64,000 nt of DNA, from assembly GCA_963736975.1 (NCBI GenBank), contig CAVTQY010000001.1, positions 3,782,001 through 3,846,000 of the forward strand, read 5' to 3'. Of the stretch, positions 8,518-18,078 are shown one piece after another. The position numbers and the translations under genes are program-made. The stretch is from CAVTQY01 sp963736975 (GTDB lineage Bacteria > Pseudomonadota > Alphaproteobacteria > Acetobacterales > Acetobacteraceae). The notes below the pieces were generated by a model. The model was not told the origin of the DNA, ran no database searches, and was given only the letters and a program-made list of their open reading frames with translations. Position 1 is the first letter of the stretch, and each line of letters begins with the position of its first letter.

Positions 8518-9820
8518 ATGAAATGGGCCTTGGCGATCAAGGCTGCATGCTTTGCCGCGATGCTGGCGTTTGTTGGCAGCGCGCTGACCCGCAACGCGCA
8601 TGCCGAAGATGTCATGCTTACGGTCTGGAGCCATGAAGCGGACGAACCTGCCAAGGTGGCATTCCGCGACCAGGTGGCCAGCGATCTGGAAAAACAGCAC
8701 CCTGGCCTGCACATCAAGATCACCTGGTTCGAGAAGAATGGGCTCTACACGGCGCTGCGCACCGCGTTGCCGGCAGGACGCGGACCGGATGTCTTCTATC
8801 TGGAACCGGACCAGTTGCATCAGTACGTCAGCCGCCGGCTACCTCATGCCGCTCGACGATCTGGTGGACTGGAACCAGATCTACCCCTGGGCACGCGCTG
8901 TCTGGGAGGAAAATGGCAAGACCTGGGGCATCCCGCAGGAGGTCAACGATAACGTCATCTATTACAACAAGGATTGGGCGAAAAAACTCGGCGTGGAACT
9001 GCCGGTCGGCGGGCAGCTTAGCCAGAGCGCATTCCTCGACCTCGTGAAAAAGGCGCGCGCCGCTGGTATGGTGCCGATCGCCCAGGGTGTCGGTGACCGC
9101 CCTTATCCCGGCGCCTACATTGTCGGTGAAGCACTGCTGCACAAGCTCGGCAAAGCAGATTACGCGAAGCTATGGGCAGGCAAGCTGTCGTTCTCCGATC
9201 CGCGCGTTGTTGACGTCCTGACGTGGGTGAAGCAACTGGTCAATGCCGGGGCCTATCCCAAGGACTTCATGACCATCAAGCTCGGCAAATCCTTCTATTA
9301 CTTCTACAGCAAGCCGGGCGCGCTGATGCTGCCGATGGGCAGCTTCTATAGTGGACGGGCTTTCGCACCCGCAGATAAAGGCGGTCAACCCGCAGATTTC
9401 CCGCTTGGGATCATGCAGTTTCCGGCGATGGACGGCGGTGCCTGCAATCACTGTGAGACAGCCGGTATCGGATCCAGCTTCGTGATCAATGCCGCCACCA
9501 AGCATCCGACGGAAGCCGCCGAGTTCCTGAACGCCATGTCAACACCGGCGAGTGGTGCGATATGGATCAACAAAGTGTATGAGCCGGGGGCTATGAAGAC
9601 CGACGTGACGCAGTTCAGCGGTCCGCACGGCGCCTATCTCACCCAGTTGATGGAAAGTCAGAAGGGCGTTGATCCCTTCATCGGCATGCCGCTGGATCTC
9701 ATTAACAATGGTGGGTGCAAGGATGCCTTCGCTCAGGTGTTGAACGCGGCTTTCCCCGGTGGGCTGCTCACGGTGGACAAGGCGGTGCAGATGATGAATG
9801 CCGCCTGCTACCAGCATTAG
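8518..9820 (+). pseudogene. CUT1-type ABC transporter substrate-binding protein, one frameshift
   Basis: ATG 8518 begins a signal peptide (MKWALAIKAACFAAMLAFVG..., cleavage near AHAE). The mature start DVMLTVWSHEADEP is typical of family 1 (maltose/sugar) binding proteins. The frame breaks near 8827 within LHQYVS and continues one frame over as AGYLMPLDDLVDWNQIYPWA, which runs to 9820. The joined protein would be about 433 residues, a normal length. Two permeases and a MalK-like ATPase follow directly. A single base restores the frame, so check for a sequencing error before calling it dead. Confidence 0.85.
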
Positions 9821-9867
9821 GCGACTGCTGCAGGCGGTCGTACCGCGAACTCCAATCGTCCGTCGAT

Positions 9868-10755
9868 GTGTGGCGGCCGTCGCCGGCGACGCTTATGCTT
9901 TTTTTCGGTCCGGCAATTCTGGTGTTTGCCGGGTTCACTGCTTATCCGGTGCTCCGCACCTTCTACAACAGTCTCTACTTCGTGGGCCCCAAAGGGGCGG
10001 CGGAATTTGTCGGCCTGCATAATTTCGCTCAGGTGCTCCGGGCCGATCCGGTATTTTGGACAGCGGTCCGCAATACCGCGATCTTCACCTTGGTCGGCAC
10101 GCCCCTTGATGTATTCGGAGGGTTGCTGCTGGCCCTTTGCCTGTTTGCCGGCGTACCGTTCGCCCGCTCCCTTCGTGTCATCTGGTTCCTGCCGGTGCTG
10201 ATGTCCTATGTCGTGGTCGGCGTCATCTGGGTGTGGATCTATGATTACGACTGGGGCGCGCTGAACCTGCTGCTGCACGCCGTCGGCCTCGGCAGCCTGG
10301 AGCATTCCTGGCTCGGGGATCCGGCGACCGCGCTCTGGGCTGTCATGGCCGCCCATTTGTGGAAATGGCTCGGCTTCAACATGATTGTGTTTCTCGCCGC
10401 GCTGCATGCGTTGCCGGGCGATGTGCTTGGCGCCGCGGAGCTCGACAATTGCGGCTGGATCGCGAAAACCATCTACGTCATCATCCCGATGTTGCGGCCG
10501 ACGCTGGTGAACCTGCTGGTGCTGTCCTTCATCGGCAAAATGATGATCTTCGACCTGGTCTGGATCATGACGCAGGGCGGCCCCTTGTGGTCCACTGAGA
10601 CGGTATCGACCTATGTTTACAAGCGCGCGTTCAACTGGAACACGTTCGACCTTGGCTATCCTTCAGCGATCGCGGTGCTCTGGTTCATCATCATTATCGC
10701 CTTTGTCGTCGTCATGAGCTGGTCGCTGCGCCAACGCGACCGGCTTGAATTCTAG
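9868..10755 (+). CDS. ABC transporter permease, MalF/UgpA-like
   Basis: A six-span inner-membrane protein with the permease EAA-like loop visible near the C-terminal third (AAELDNCGWIAKTIYVIIPML: the family EAA---G---IxLP motif in variant form). The GTG at 9868 is chosen to give a short cytoplasmic N-terminus before the first span; ATG 9895 is the alternative. Upstream frame extension overlaps the binding-protein gene. It pairs with the permease that starts four bases after its stop. Confidence 0.85.
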   Translation: MWRPSPATLMLFFGPAILVFAGFTAYPVLRTFYNSLYFVGPKGAAEFVGLHNFAQVLRADPVFWTAVRNTAIFTLVGTPLDVFGGLLLALCLFAGVPFARSLRVIWFLPVLMSYVVVGVIWVWIYDYDWGALNLLLHAVGLGSLEHSWLGDPATALWAVMAAHLWKWLGFNMIVFLAALHALPGDVLGAAELDNCGWIAKTIYVIIPMLRPTLVNLLVLSFIGKMMIFDLVWIMTQGGPLWSTETVSTYVYKRAFNWNTFDLGYPSAIAVLWFIIIIAFVVVMSWSLRQRDRLEF

Positions 10756-10758
10756 CCG

Positions 10759-11589
10759 ATGCGGCCCTGGCTCTCCTATATGCGGCGCACCCCGCTGCTT
10801 TTGTTCCTGCTCGGCTACACGATAGTCACCGGTGGCCCCTTCCTCTGGGTCGCCGCGATGTCGTTGCGCACCACTTCGGAGATCTTTGCCAATCCGTACG
10901 GTTTCCCGCGTCACCCGCGCTGGGCGAATTTCTCGGATGCCTGGATCGGCTCCAATTACAGCACGTACTTCTGGAACAGCTCCATCGCGGTAGTAAGCGC
11001 CGTGGCCGGCGTGACCGTGATTGGAGCGATGGCGGCGCACTGCCTGGCCCGCTATCGCTTCCGTTCGCGGCGGCTAATCCGCTTCGTGATTCTGTCCGGC
11101 CTCGTCCTGCCACCGCAAATGCTGATCCTGTCGCTGTTTCAGATCCTGCTCGATTACCAGCTTTACGACACCCTGCCGGGGCTCTCGATCATCTATATAG
11201 CGACGCAGCTCGCCATGACGATCTATCTGCTGGAGGGTTTCTTCTCGCAGATCCCACAGGACCTCTTCGATGCCGCGCGGATGGACGGTTACTCCGATTT
11301 CGAGATTTTCTGGCGCATCACGTTGCCGATCGGAGTGCCGGCGATCTTCACGACGATCATCCTCAATTTTGTGATCCTCTGGAATGAGTTCCTTTATGCC
11401 GTAGTGCTGATGACCAGCGATGACAAGCGCACATTGCCGCTCGGGATCATGCATTTCATGGGCGATCATCAGCTCGATGTGGCCATGCTGGCGACCGGAT
11501 TGATGATCGCCATTATTCCGGTCGCGCTGATTTACGCCTGCTTCTCGGAAACGATGATCCGGGGCATGACCGCCGGCGCGGTCCGTTAA
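10759..11589 (+). CDS. ABC transporter permease, MalG/UgpE-like
   Basis: A 276-residue partner permease. The EAA loop is clear: FDAARMDGYSDFEIFWRITLP, with the conserved D-A-A---G--- and LP. The N-terminal span, the large periplasmic loop and the C-terminal spans fit the MalG size. It starts four bases after the previous stop and is followed after five bases by the ATPase. Confidence 0.9.
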   Translation: MRPWLSYMRRTPLLLFLLGYTIVTGGPFLWVAAMSLRTTSEIFANPYGFPRHPRWANFSDAWIGSNYSTYFWNSSIAVVSAVAGVTVIGAMAAHCLARYRFRSRRLIRFVILSGLVLPPQMLILSLFQILLDYQLYDTLPGLSIIYIATQLAMTIYLLEGFFSQIPQDLFDAARMDGYSDFEIFWRITLPIGVPAIFTTIILNFVILWNEFLYAVVLMTSDDKRTLPLGIMHFMGDHQLDVAMLATGLMIAIIPVALIYACFSETMIRGMTAGAVR

Positions 11590-11594
11590 GACCG

Positions 11595-12686
11595 GTGGCG
11601 GTCGTCTCGATTGACCGTCTGAGCAAACAATACGCGGTCGGCGGCGACTTCGCCGTGCGCGAGGTGAGCCTGGCCGTCGCGGACGGAGAATTCATGGTCC
11701 TGCTTGGACCATCTGGTTGCGGCAAAACATCCGTATTGCGCATGATCGCCGGGCTGGAGCCGATCACGTCGGGCACGGTTTCGATCGACGGTCGGGTCAT
11801 GAATCAGGTTCCGGCCAAGGGACGTGATATCGCCATGGTTTTCCAGTCGTATGCGCTTTATCCGCACATGAGCGTGCGCGACAACCTCGCCTTCGGACTG
11901 CGCCGACGCAATGTGTCGTCCGACGAGGTCGCGCGGCGCCTCGGCTTGCTGCCGCTGCTCGCGCGCAAGCCGCACGCGCTCTCGGGCGGACAGCGCCAGC
12001 GCGTCGCGCTCGGGCGGGCGATTATACGCCAGCCGAAGGTGTTCCTGTTCGATGAGCCGCTTTCCAATCTGGACGCGGCTCTGCGGGTCGGCACGCGCGC
12101 CGAGATCAGCCGCCAGCAACGTGAGATAGGGACGACGACGATCTACGTCACCCACGATCAGGCGGAGGCGATGACCATTGGGCACCGCATCTGCATTATG
12201 AACGCGGGGGAAGTCGTGCAGATCGGTGCTCCCATGGAAGTCTATCGCAGCCCGGCAAACGCGTTTGTCGCGCGCTTCCTTGGCAATCCGCCGATGAACC
12301 TTCTTCCGGCGACGCTCGAGCCGGCCGGCGACTGTATTAAAGCGCGCGTTGCGGGGATGACCTTCGACCTGGCACACTGGCCGGTCGTTGCCCTTCAGCC
12401 CCACCTCCATCAAAAGGTCACGTTTGGAGTCCGGCCGGAAGATCTGTATGAGGATCCAACCGCACCCATGCCGCGCCTTCGGGTGCATGTGCGCGCGATC
12501 GAGCCGCTCGGCGCGGAGACTATCCTGTTGCTAGCAGTGGGAGAGCAGAACCACGAGCTGGTCGCCCGTGTGGGGCGGGAGACTTCGTTCAGGATCGGCG
12601 AATGGAGGGACATCGCGCTCGACGTCGGGCAGGTCCACCTGTTTGATGCTGCGACCAGCAGGGCCATTTCCCGGGTCGCCTCTTGA
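11595..12686 (+). CDS. ABC transporter ATP-binding protein, MalK/UgpC-like
   Basis: A 363-residue ATPase with Walker A GPSGCGKT near residue 38, Q-loop MVFQSYALYPHMSV, signature LSGGQRQRV, Walker B VFLFDEPLSNLD and the H-loop TIYVTHDQAEAMT. The last 120 residues form a MOP/TOBE-type regulatory domain. The start is GTG at 11595, next to the permease stop. The helical region between Q-loop and signature is about ten residues shorter than in MalK. It energises the importer encoded upstream. Confidence 0.93.
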   Translation: MAVVSIDRLSKQYAVGGDFAVREVSLAVADGEFMVLLGPSGCGKTSVLRMIAGLEPITSGTVSIDGRVMNQVPAKGRDIAMVFQSYALYPHMSVRDNLAFGLRRRNVSSDEVARRLGLLPLLARKPHALSGGQRQRVALGRAIIRQPKVFLFDEPLSNLDAALRVGTRAEISRQQREIGTTTIYVTHDQAEAMTIGHRICIMNAGEVVQIGAPMEVYRSPANAFVARFLGNPPMNLLPATLEPAGDCIKARVAGMTFDLAHWPVVALQPHLHQKVTFGVRPEDLYEDPTAPMPRLRVHVRAIEPLGAETILLLAVGEQNHELVARVGRETSFRIGEWRDIALDVGQVHLFDAATSRAISRVAS

Positions 12687-12717
12687 CCCAGTCCTGGGCG
12701 CTATCAGGAGAGATGCA

Positions 12718-13819
12718 ATGACAGGTCAAATATCGCTGATCGGTGCGCCCAAGACCGTCCTCGATACTCCGGCGCTGCTGGTTGATCTCGACGTAATGGA
12801 AAAGAACATCGACCGTGTGGCCGCCACGTGCCGCGCGCATGGTGTGGGTTGGCGGCCGCACACCAAAGGTCAGAAGACGGTTGAAATCATCAGCAAGGAA
12901 CTTGCTGCCGGCGCGATCGGCGTTACCTGTGCCAAACTGGGCGAAGCCGAAGTGCTGGCGGAGGCCGGCGTTCGCGATATTCTGATCGCCAACCAAATTG
13001 TCGGCCCGGTCAAGACTGGGCGTCTCCGTAATCTGCGCCTTCGCGCCGATCCGATCGTCGCTGTGGACAGCCCGTCGCACGTCGCAGAACTTGGGGCGGT
13101 TATGCAAGGACTGGGACGACCACTTCGTGTGGTCATTGAGGTGGATATCGGCATGCACCGTGCGGGTGTTTTGCCCGGTGGGCCTGTGGTGGAACTCGCA
13201 AAAGCAATCGCTGCGCAACAAACCTTGCGGTTCACCGGAGTGATGGGATGGGAGAGCCACGCGGTTACGATCTCCGACCCGACAGAGAAGGCGCGAGTCG
13301 TGGCCGACGCAGTCGCACTGCTCACCGCGAGCGCCGATGCGTGCCGAGACGCCGGACTTCCTGTCGATATCGTCAGTTGTGGCGGTACCGGGACCTTTCC
13401 GTTCTGTGCCCAACAACCAGGCGTGACGGAGATCCAGGCGGGCGGCGCGATCTTCAGCGACATGCATTATCGCACCCACTATCATCTGGACTTCCCGTGT
13501 GCACTGACCGTGCTGGCGACGGTGACCAGTCGGCCAACCCCAACACGCGTCATCCTTGACGCCGGCAAGAAAACGATGAGCAGCGACGCCGCTATGCCGC
13601 AGCCCGTTGAGCTAAACGCAGCGTCCTTCCGCCTCTCCGCCGAGCATGCCACCCTGGAATTGCCGTTTCCCAGCGAGTTCTCCGCGGATCGGCGACAAAC
13701 TGGAGTTGTTCGTCGGCTATTCGGATACGACAGTGCACCTTCATGAGCAGATCGTCGGCGTTCGGAACGGCAGGGTCGAGGCGATCTGGCGTGTAGCCGG
13801 CCGCGGCAGGATCAAGTAG
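12718..13819 (+). pseudogene. D-threonine aldolase / alanine-racemase-N fold PLP enzyme, frameshift near the 3' end
   Basis: Starts MTGQISLIGAPKTVLDTPAL, with the N-terminal PLP-binding segment WRPHTKGQKT whose first Lys is the expected Schiff-base residue, and a metal/PLP site region VSCGGTGTF later. It resembles D-threonine aldolases (alanine racemase N domain plus D-ser_dehydrat domain). The frame is lost near 13680; the next frame continues PRIGDKLELFVGYSDTTVH and ends GRGRIK at 13819. The lost piece includes the HxxG/C-terminal metal site. It lies directly behind the transporter, so it probably acts on the imported hydroxy-amino acid or a relative. Confidence 0.8.
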
Positions 13820-13847
13820 TCAGCCGAGCGTGCCGAAAGGAGATGAG

Positions 13848-14198
13848 ATGCCGATCACGACCAGATACATCTTTCTCGTGAGCATGGACGTGGCTCCTGA
13901 AAAGGAGGTTGTTTTCAATGATGTCTATGACCATGAACACGTGCCCAACCTGTTGAAGGTGCCAGGCGTCCGCTCGGCGACACGACTGCGCACGGAGCCG
14001 ACTGGCTTCACTCTGGGCGGGCAGACGAGGCAACTCACCGGGGAAGGTGCGCCCAGGTATTTAGCGATCTACGAAATCGACAGCCCGGACGTCCTTACAA
14101 GCGCCGCTTGGGCCGAGGCGGGAGAACTCGGCCGCTGGCCCACGGAGGTTCGGCCCTATACAAGCAACCGACACCACATCCTGCGAAAGGTGCTGTAG
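13848..14198 (+). CDS. Small protein with dimeric alpha/beta-barrel look, in the catabolic operon
   Basis: A 116-residue protein beginning MPITTRYIFLVSMDVAPEKE, with an FNDVYDHEHVPNLLKVPG segment typical of EthD-like or DUF4286-like ferredoxin-fold proteins. A strong AAAGGAGA site five bases upstream fixes the ATG at 13848. Members of these folds handle small ring compounds in degradation pathways. The gene ends the unit that starts with the binding protein, so a role in the same pathway is inferred. Confidence 0.7.
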   Translation: MPITTRYIFLVSMDVAPEKEVVFNDVYDHEHVPNLLKVPGVRSATRLRTEPTGFTLGGQTRQLTGEGAPRYLAIYEIDSPDVLTSAAWAEAGELGRWPTEVRPYTSNRHHILRKVL

Positions 14199-14310
14199 AA
14201 CTACGGCTTCGCGGGCCCGGGCGAATTTGCCGGCGCCTTCGGGAGTTGCATTCGCCATAGACCCGATGCCTGCGCGAACTGCCTCCGTCAATTTTGCAGT
14301 ATGTATTACA

Positions 14311-14358
14311 CCTCTCCCGCTCTGCGGGAGAGGTCGGCGCGCACGCCGGGTGAGGGGT
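14311..14358. repeat. REP-like GC hairpin in a 341-base intergenic gap
   Basis: A perfect 10-bp stem (CCTCTCCCGC / GCGGGAGAGG) with a TCT loop, followed by GTCGGCGC, GCGCCGGGTG and AGGGGTG. Related forms occur at 32271-32331 and 36907-36937. It is a dispersed intergenic palindrome. The rest of the gap (14199-14539) holds no gene I can support. Confidence 0.75.
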
Positions 14359-14539
14359 GCAAGCGATCTCCGTGCTGCTGTCCCAGGACAAATCGCGGCG
14401 ACACGACCTCTATAAGGATTTCATCGTCACTGCATCAGCCGAATGCGCATTTTGTCCTCGTCGCGAATCATCCTTGCGCAGAGCGGATCACGACAGCAGT
14501 GAGGCCGCGGCCGCAGCACATCTACCGGGAGAAACAGGC

Positions 14540-15319
14540 ATGATCGACACCACGCAGAAACCTCTTGGCGGCAAGAAGGGACTCGTCCTCGGCATCGCCA
14601 ACGAGCATTCCATCGCCTATGGGTGCGCCCAGGCATTCCGCGACCTCGGCGCCGAGCTTGCCGTTACCTATCTCAATGACAAGGCGAAGCCCTATGTGGA
14701 GCCGCTTGCCACGGAGCTCGAAGCGGCCATCTTCCTGCCCTGCGACATGCTGGAGCCGGGCCAGCTCGACGCCGTATTCAAGACCATCGGTCAAACCTGG
14801 GGAAGGCTCGATTTCGCGCTCCACGCCATTGCCTTCGCGCCGAAGGAGGACCTGCATGGCCGCCTTGCCGACTGCTCGCGCGATGGCTTCCTCCAGGCCA
14901 TGGACGTCTCCTGCCATTCGTTCATACGCATGGCGCGTCTTGCAGAGCCGCTGATGCATGACGGCGGTACGATTTTCACCATGAGTTACTACGGCGCCGA
15001 GAAAGTCATTGAGCATTACAACGTGATGGGTCCCGTCAAGGCCGCGTTAGAAAGCGCCGTGCGCTACCTCGCCTACGAGCTTGGACCAAGGGGAATCCGC
15101 GTGCACGCCATATCCCCGGGGCCGGTGAAGACGCGCGCTGCCTCCGGGATCGATCATTTCGACGAATTGCTGGAACGCGCGGCCAGGCGCGCCCCCGCAC
15201 ATCACCTGGTCAGCATCGAGGATGTCGGCGCAGCGACGGCCTTTCTCGCGACCGATTACGCCAAACTGATTACCGGAGAGACGGTCTATGTCGATGGCGG
15301 ATACCATATTCTCGGATAA
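14540..15319 (+). CDS. fabI: Enoyl-[acyl-carrier-protein] reductase [NADH] (FabI)
   Basis: A 259-residue SDR-like enzyme reducing the enoyl-ACP double bond in the last step of each fatty-acid elongation round. Motifs: the FabI-specific nucleotide site LVLGIANEHSIAYG, IAFAPKEDLHGR, and the active-site pair in YNVMGPVKAALE (Tyr and Lys six apart). The C-terminus TGETVYVDGGYHILG is standard. A GGGAGAAA site precedes the ATG at 14540; a longer frame upstream lacks family residues. Alphaproteobacteria often have two FabI copies, so this may be one of two. Confidence 0.93.
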   Translation: MIDTTQKPLGGKKGLVLGIANEHSIAYGCAQAFRDLGAELAVTYLNDKAKPYVEPLATELEAAIFLPCDMLEPGQLDAVFKTIGQTWGRLDFALHAIAFAPKEDLHGRLADCSRDGFLQAMDVSCHSFIRMARLAEPLMHDGGTIFTMSYYGAEKVIEHYNVMGPVKAALESAVRYLAYELGPRGIRVHAISPGPVKTRAASGIDHFDELLERAARRAPAHHLVSIEDVGAATAFLATDYAKLITGETVYVDGGYHILG

Positions 15320-15396
15320 CCGAGCCCGCCCCGCCATCATCTGGCAAGTCATAGTAGCCGCGCAGTCGAATGCCCCCTCGCCGAGGCCGGCCTCCG

Positions 15397-15717
15397 TCAA
15401 TCCCCGCCCAGCGCCGCCTCAACCGTGCGCACCGCCTGCAGCGGCAGCGCAGCCCGTCCCACCACCTGCCCGCCCACGCAGGCGAGCCAATCGGCGCCAT
15501 CCGGCGGCGCGGTCGGGCGCAGTTCGATCACCTTGGCGTCTTCGTCCAGGGCGACAGCACGGTACTGCCGCCAGTTTCGCCAGAGCGGCCCCTGCAAACG
15601 AACAACGCGAGCAATCGCCTTGCCCGCGTCGTCCAGACCGATCCATTCCAGGGCGCGGGCCATGCCCACCCCCACTTCCGTGCGACCCCGCGTCCAGTGA
15701 AGGCGGGGCGCCGGCAT
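15397..15717 (-). CDS. Small hypothetical protein downstream of fusA
   Basis: A 106-residue protein starting MPAPRLHWTRGRTEVGVG, with no recognised domain. It begins 31 bases after the fusA stop on the same strand with a GGGCGGG site before the ATG, so it is probably the last gene of that unit. Composition is normal for the genome. A competing frame in the same place gives a Gly/Arg-rich nonsense protein and is rejected. Function unknown. Confidence 0.5.
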   Translation of the reverse strand: MPAPRLHWTRGRTEVGVGMARALEWIGLDDAGKAIARVVRLQGPLWRNWRQYRAVALDEDAKVIELRPTAPPDGADWLACVGGQVVGRAALPLQAVRTVEAALGGD

Positions 15718-15748
15718 CTACCCGCCCACCGTCACGCAAAATCCCCCA

Positions 15749-17854
15749 TTATGCGCTCTTGGCCATGATCTCGTCCGCAATGTTGCGCGGCACCGGATCG
15801 TAATGATGGAACTGCATCGTGAAAGAGGCACGCCCCTTCGTCATGCTCCTGAGGTCCGAGATATAGCCGAACATCTCTTTCAGGGGAACATGCGCCCGCA
15901 CGATCACGGTGGAGCCTGAGCTCTCCTGATTCTGGACCATGCCCCGCCGGCGGTTAAGATCTCCTACCACGTCGCCCACATGATCCTGCGGCGTGGTGAT
16001 CTCCACGTCCATGATCGGCTCCAGGATGATCGGCCCGGCCTTCTTGGCCCCGTCGCGGAAGCAGGACTTCGCCGCGATCTCGAACGCCAGCGCCGAGCTG
16101 TCCACGTCGTGGTACTTGCCATCGATCAGCGTGTATTTGAAATCGACCGTCGGGAAACCGGCCAGAACGCCGGTTTCCGCCTGCACCTTGATCCCCTTCT
16201 CGACCGCCGGGATGTATTCCTTCGGCACGGAGCCGCCGACCACCGCATTGTCGAATACCACGCCGCCGTTCCGCTCCAGCGGCTCGAAGGTGATCTTCAC
16301 CTCGGCATACTGGCCCGAACCGCCGGTCTGCTTCTTGTGCGTGTAGGTCTCGGTGTGCGCGCGGGTAATCGTCTCCCGGTACGCCACCTGCGGAGCGCCG
16401 ATATTCGCCTCCACGCCGTATTCGCGCTTCAGCCGGTCGATGATGATCTCCAGATGCAGCTCGCCCATCCCCGAAAGGATGGTCTGCCCGCTCTCCTGGT
16501 CGGTGCGCAGCCGCAGACTCGGGTCCTCCCCGGCCAGCTTCTGCAAGCCAAGCGACATCTTCTCGATCGAGTCCTTGGTCCGCGGCTCCACCGAGATATC
16601 GATCACCGGCACTGGAAAAGCCATGCGCTCCAGCACCACCGGGTCGGAAGACGAGGCCAGCGTGTCCCCCGTGCCGGTATCCTTCAGCCCGACGAAGGCG
16701 GCGATATCGCCGGCAACGACCTCCTTGATCTCCTGCCGCTTGTCGGCGTGCATCTGGAACATCCGCCCGATGCGCTCGCGGTGCTCCCGCGTGGTGTTCA
16801 GCACCGTGTCCCCCGATTTCAGCGTGCCGGCATAGACGCGCACGAAGGTCAGGGTGCCGTATTTGTCGTTGATGATCTTGAACGCCAGGCCGGCGAAAGG
16901 CGCGTCCGGGTCTGCCTTGATCACCCGGCGCTCGGCGCTCTCGTCCTCGCCCTCTGCCACCGCCACCTTGATGCCGGGCACGTCGATCGGGCTCGGCAGG
17001 TAATCCACCACCGCGTCCAACAGCGGCTGCACGCCCTTGTTCTTGAACGCCGTCCCGCACAGCACCGGACGGAACGCGCCAGAGATGGTGCCCGCCTTGA
17101 TGCAGCGCTTCAGAGTCTCCTCGGAGACGTCGCCGTGCTCGAAATACTCCTCCATCGCCGCATCATCGACCGAGAGCGCGGTGTCCAGCAGCAATTGGCG
17201 ATGCTCCTTCGCCTGCTCGGCCAGATCAGCCGGAACGTCTTCGTCGTGGAACTTCGCCCCCAGCTCGCCGCCTTCCCACACCACCGCCTTCATGCGCACC
17301 AGATCGACGATGCCCACGAACTTGTCCTCGATGCCAATCGGAAGCTGCAGCGGCAGTGCGACGATATCGAGCTTCTCCTTCAGCGTGCCGAGCGCGCGGA
17401 AGAAATCCGCGCCGGTGCGATCGAGTTTGTTGATGAAGATGATGCGCGGCACGTTGTAGCGGTCGGCCAGCCGCCAGTTCGTCTCCGACTGCGGCTGTAC
17501 ACCGGCCACACCCTCGATGATGAAGATCGCGCCGTCCAGCACGCGCAGGCTGCGGTTCACCTCGATGTTGAAATCGATATGGCCGGGCGTGTCGATGATG
17601 TTGATGCGGTGGTCCTTCCACTCGCACGTCACCGCCGCCGAGGTGATCGTGATGCCCCGCTCACGCTCCTGGTCCATGTAGTCGGTGACTGTATTGCCAG
17701 CATGAACCTCGCCGATTTTATGCGACATCCCGGTGTAATACAGGATGCGCTCGGTCGTCGTGGTCTTCCCCGCGTCGATATGCGCGGTAATCCCGATATT
17801 GCGTATTCGGGCCAGCGAATGGGCAGCAGCAGAGGTCGTGACGGTCGCGGACAT
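15749..17854 (-). CDS. fusA: Translation elongation factor G
   Basis: A 701-residue GTPase: P-loop AHIDAGKTTTTERILYYTG, switch II DTPGHIDF, NKLDRTGADF, then domains II-V including the domain IV loop GGSVPKEYIPAVEKG and the end SFTMQFHHYDPVP. It drives translocation on the ribosome. The start is ATG 17854 (or 17866, four codons earlier). It is not next to rpsL, rpsG or tuf, so this is either a relocated fusA or a second EF-G paralogue. The sequence is close to canonical EF-G1, not the shorter spdEFG2 type. It is divergent from the DUF1800 gene. Confidence 0.95.
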   Translation of the reverse strand: MSATVTTSAAAHSLARIRNIGITAHIDAGKTTTTERILYYTGMSHKIGEVHAGNTVTDYMDQERERGITITSAAVTCEWKDHRINIIDTPGHIDFNIEVNRSLRVLDGAIFIIEGVAGVQPQSETNWRLADRYNVPRIIFINKLDRTGADFFRALGTLKEKLDIVALPLQLPIGIEDKFVGIVDLVRMKAVVWEGGELGAKFHDEDVPADLAEQAKEHRQLLLDTALSVDDAAMEEYFEHGDVSEETLKRCIKAGTISGAFRPVLCGTAFKNKGVQPLLDAVVDYLPSPIDVPGIKVAVAEGEDESAERRVIKADPDAPFAGLAFKIINDKYGTLTFVRVYAGTLKSGDTVLNTTREHRERIGRMFQMHADKRQEIKEVVAGDIAAFVGLKDTGTGDTLASSSDPVVLERMAFPVPVIDISVEPRTKDSIEKMSLGLQKLAGEDPSLRLRTDQESGQTILSGMGELHLEIIIDRLKREYGVEANIGAPQVAYRETITRAHTETYTHKKQTGGSGQYAEVKITFEPLERNGGVVFDNAVVGGSVPKEYIPAVEKGIKVQAETGVLAGFPTVDFKYTLIDGKYHDVDSSALAFEIAAKSCFRDGAKKAGPIILEPIMDVEITTPQDHVGDVVGDLNRRRGMVQNQESSGSTVIVRAHVPLKEMFGYISDLRSMTKGRASFTMQFHHYDPVPRNIADEIMAKSA

Positions 17855-18078
17855 ACGGGTCTCCATAACCACAACGGGCGCGGCAGGGACCCCAGCACCG
17901 GTAAGGGTCGCCCCGCGCGCCCGCGGAATCCGGCCGTTTCCGGCCGGCGTTAGCTCACCGTCATGTGCGTCAGCGCCCCCGGTTTTGCAAGCACTATCAA
18001 TGCATGCAGGGCTTCCATGCTGTACGGCGCTCACTCTTTGTCACAGTCGGTCATAGCCGGATCGGTTAGAATCGCTCC

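Noticed and set aside
15980..17953. 657-codon plus-strand frame across fusA
   Set aside because: Exact antisense of EF-G; no start signal and a shadow-type composition.
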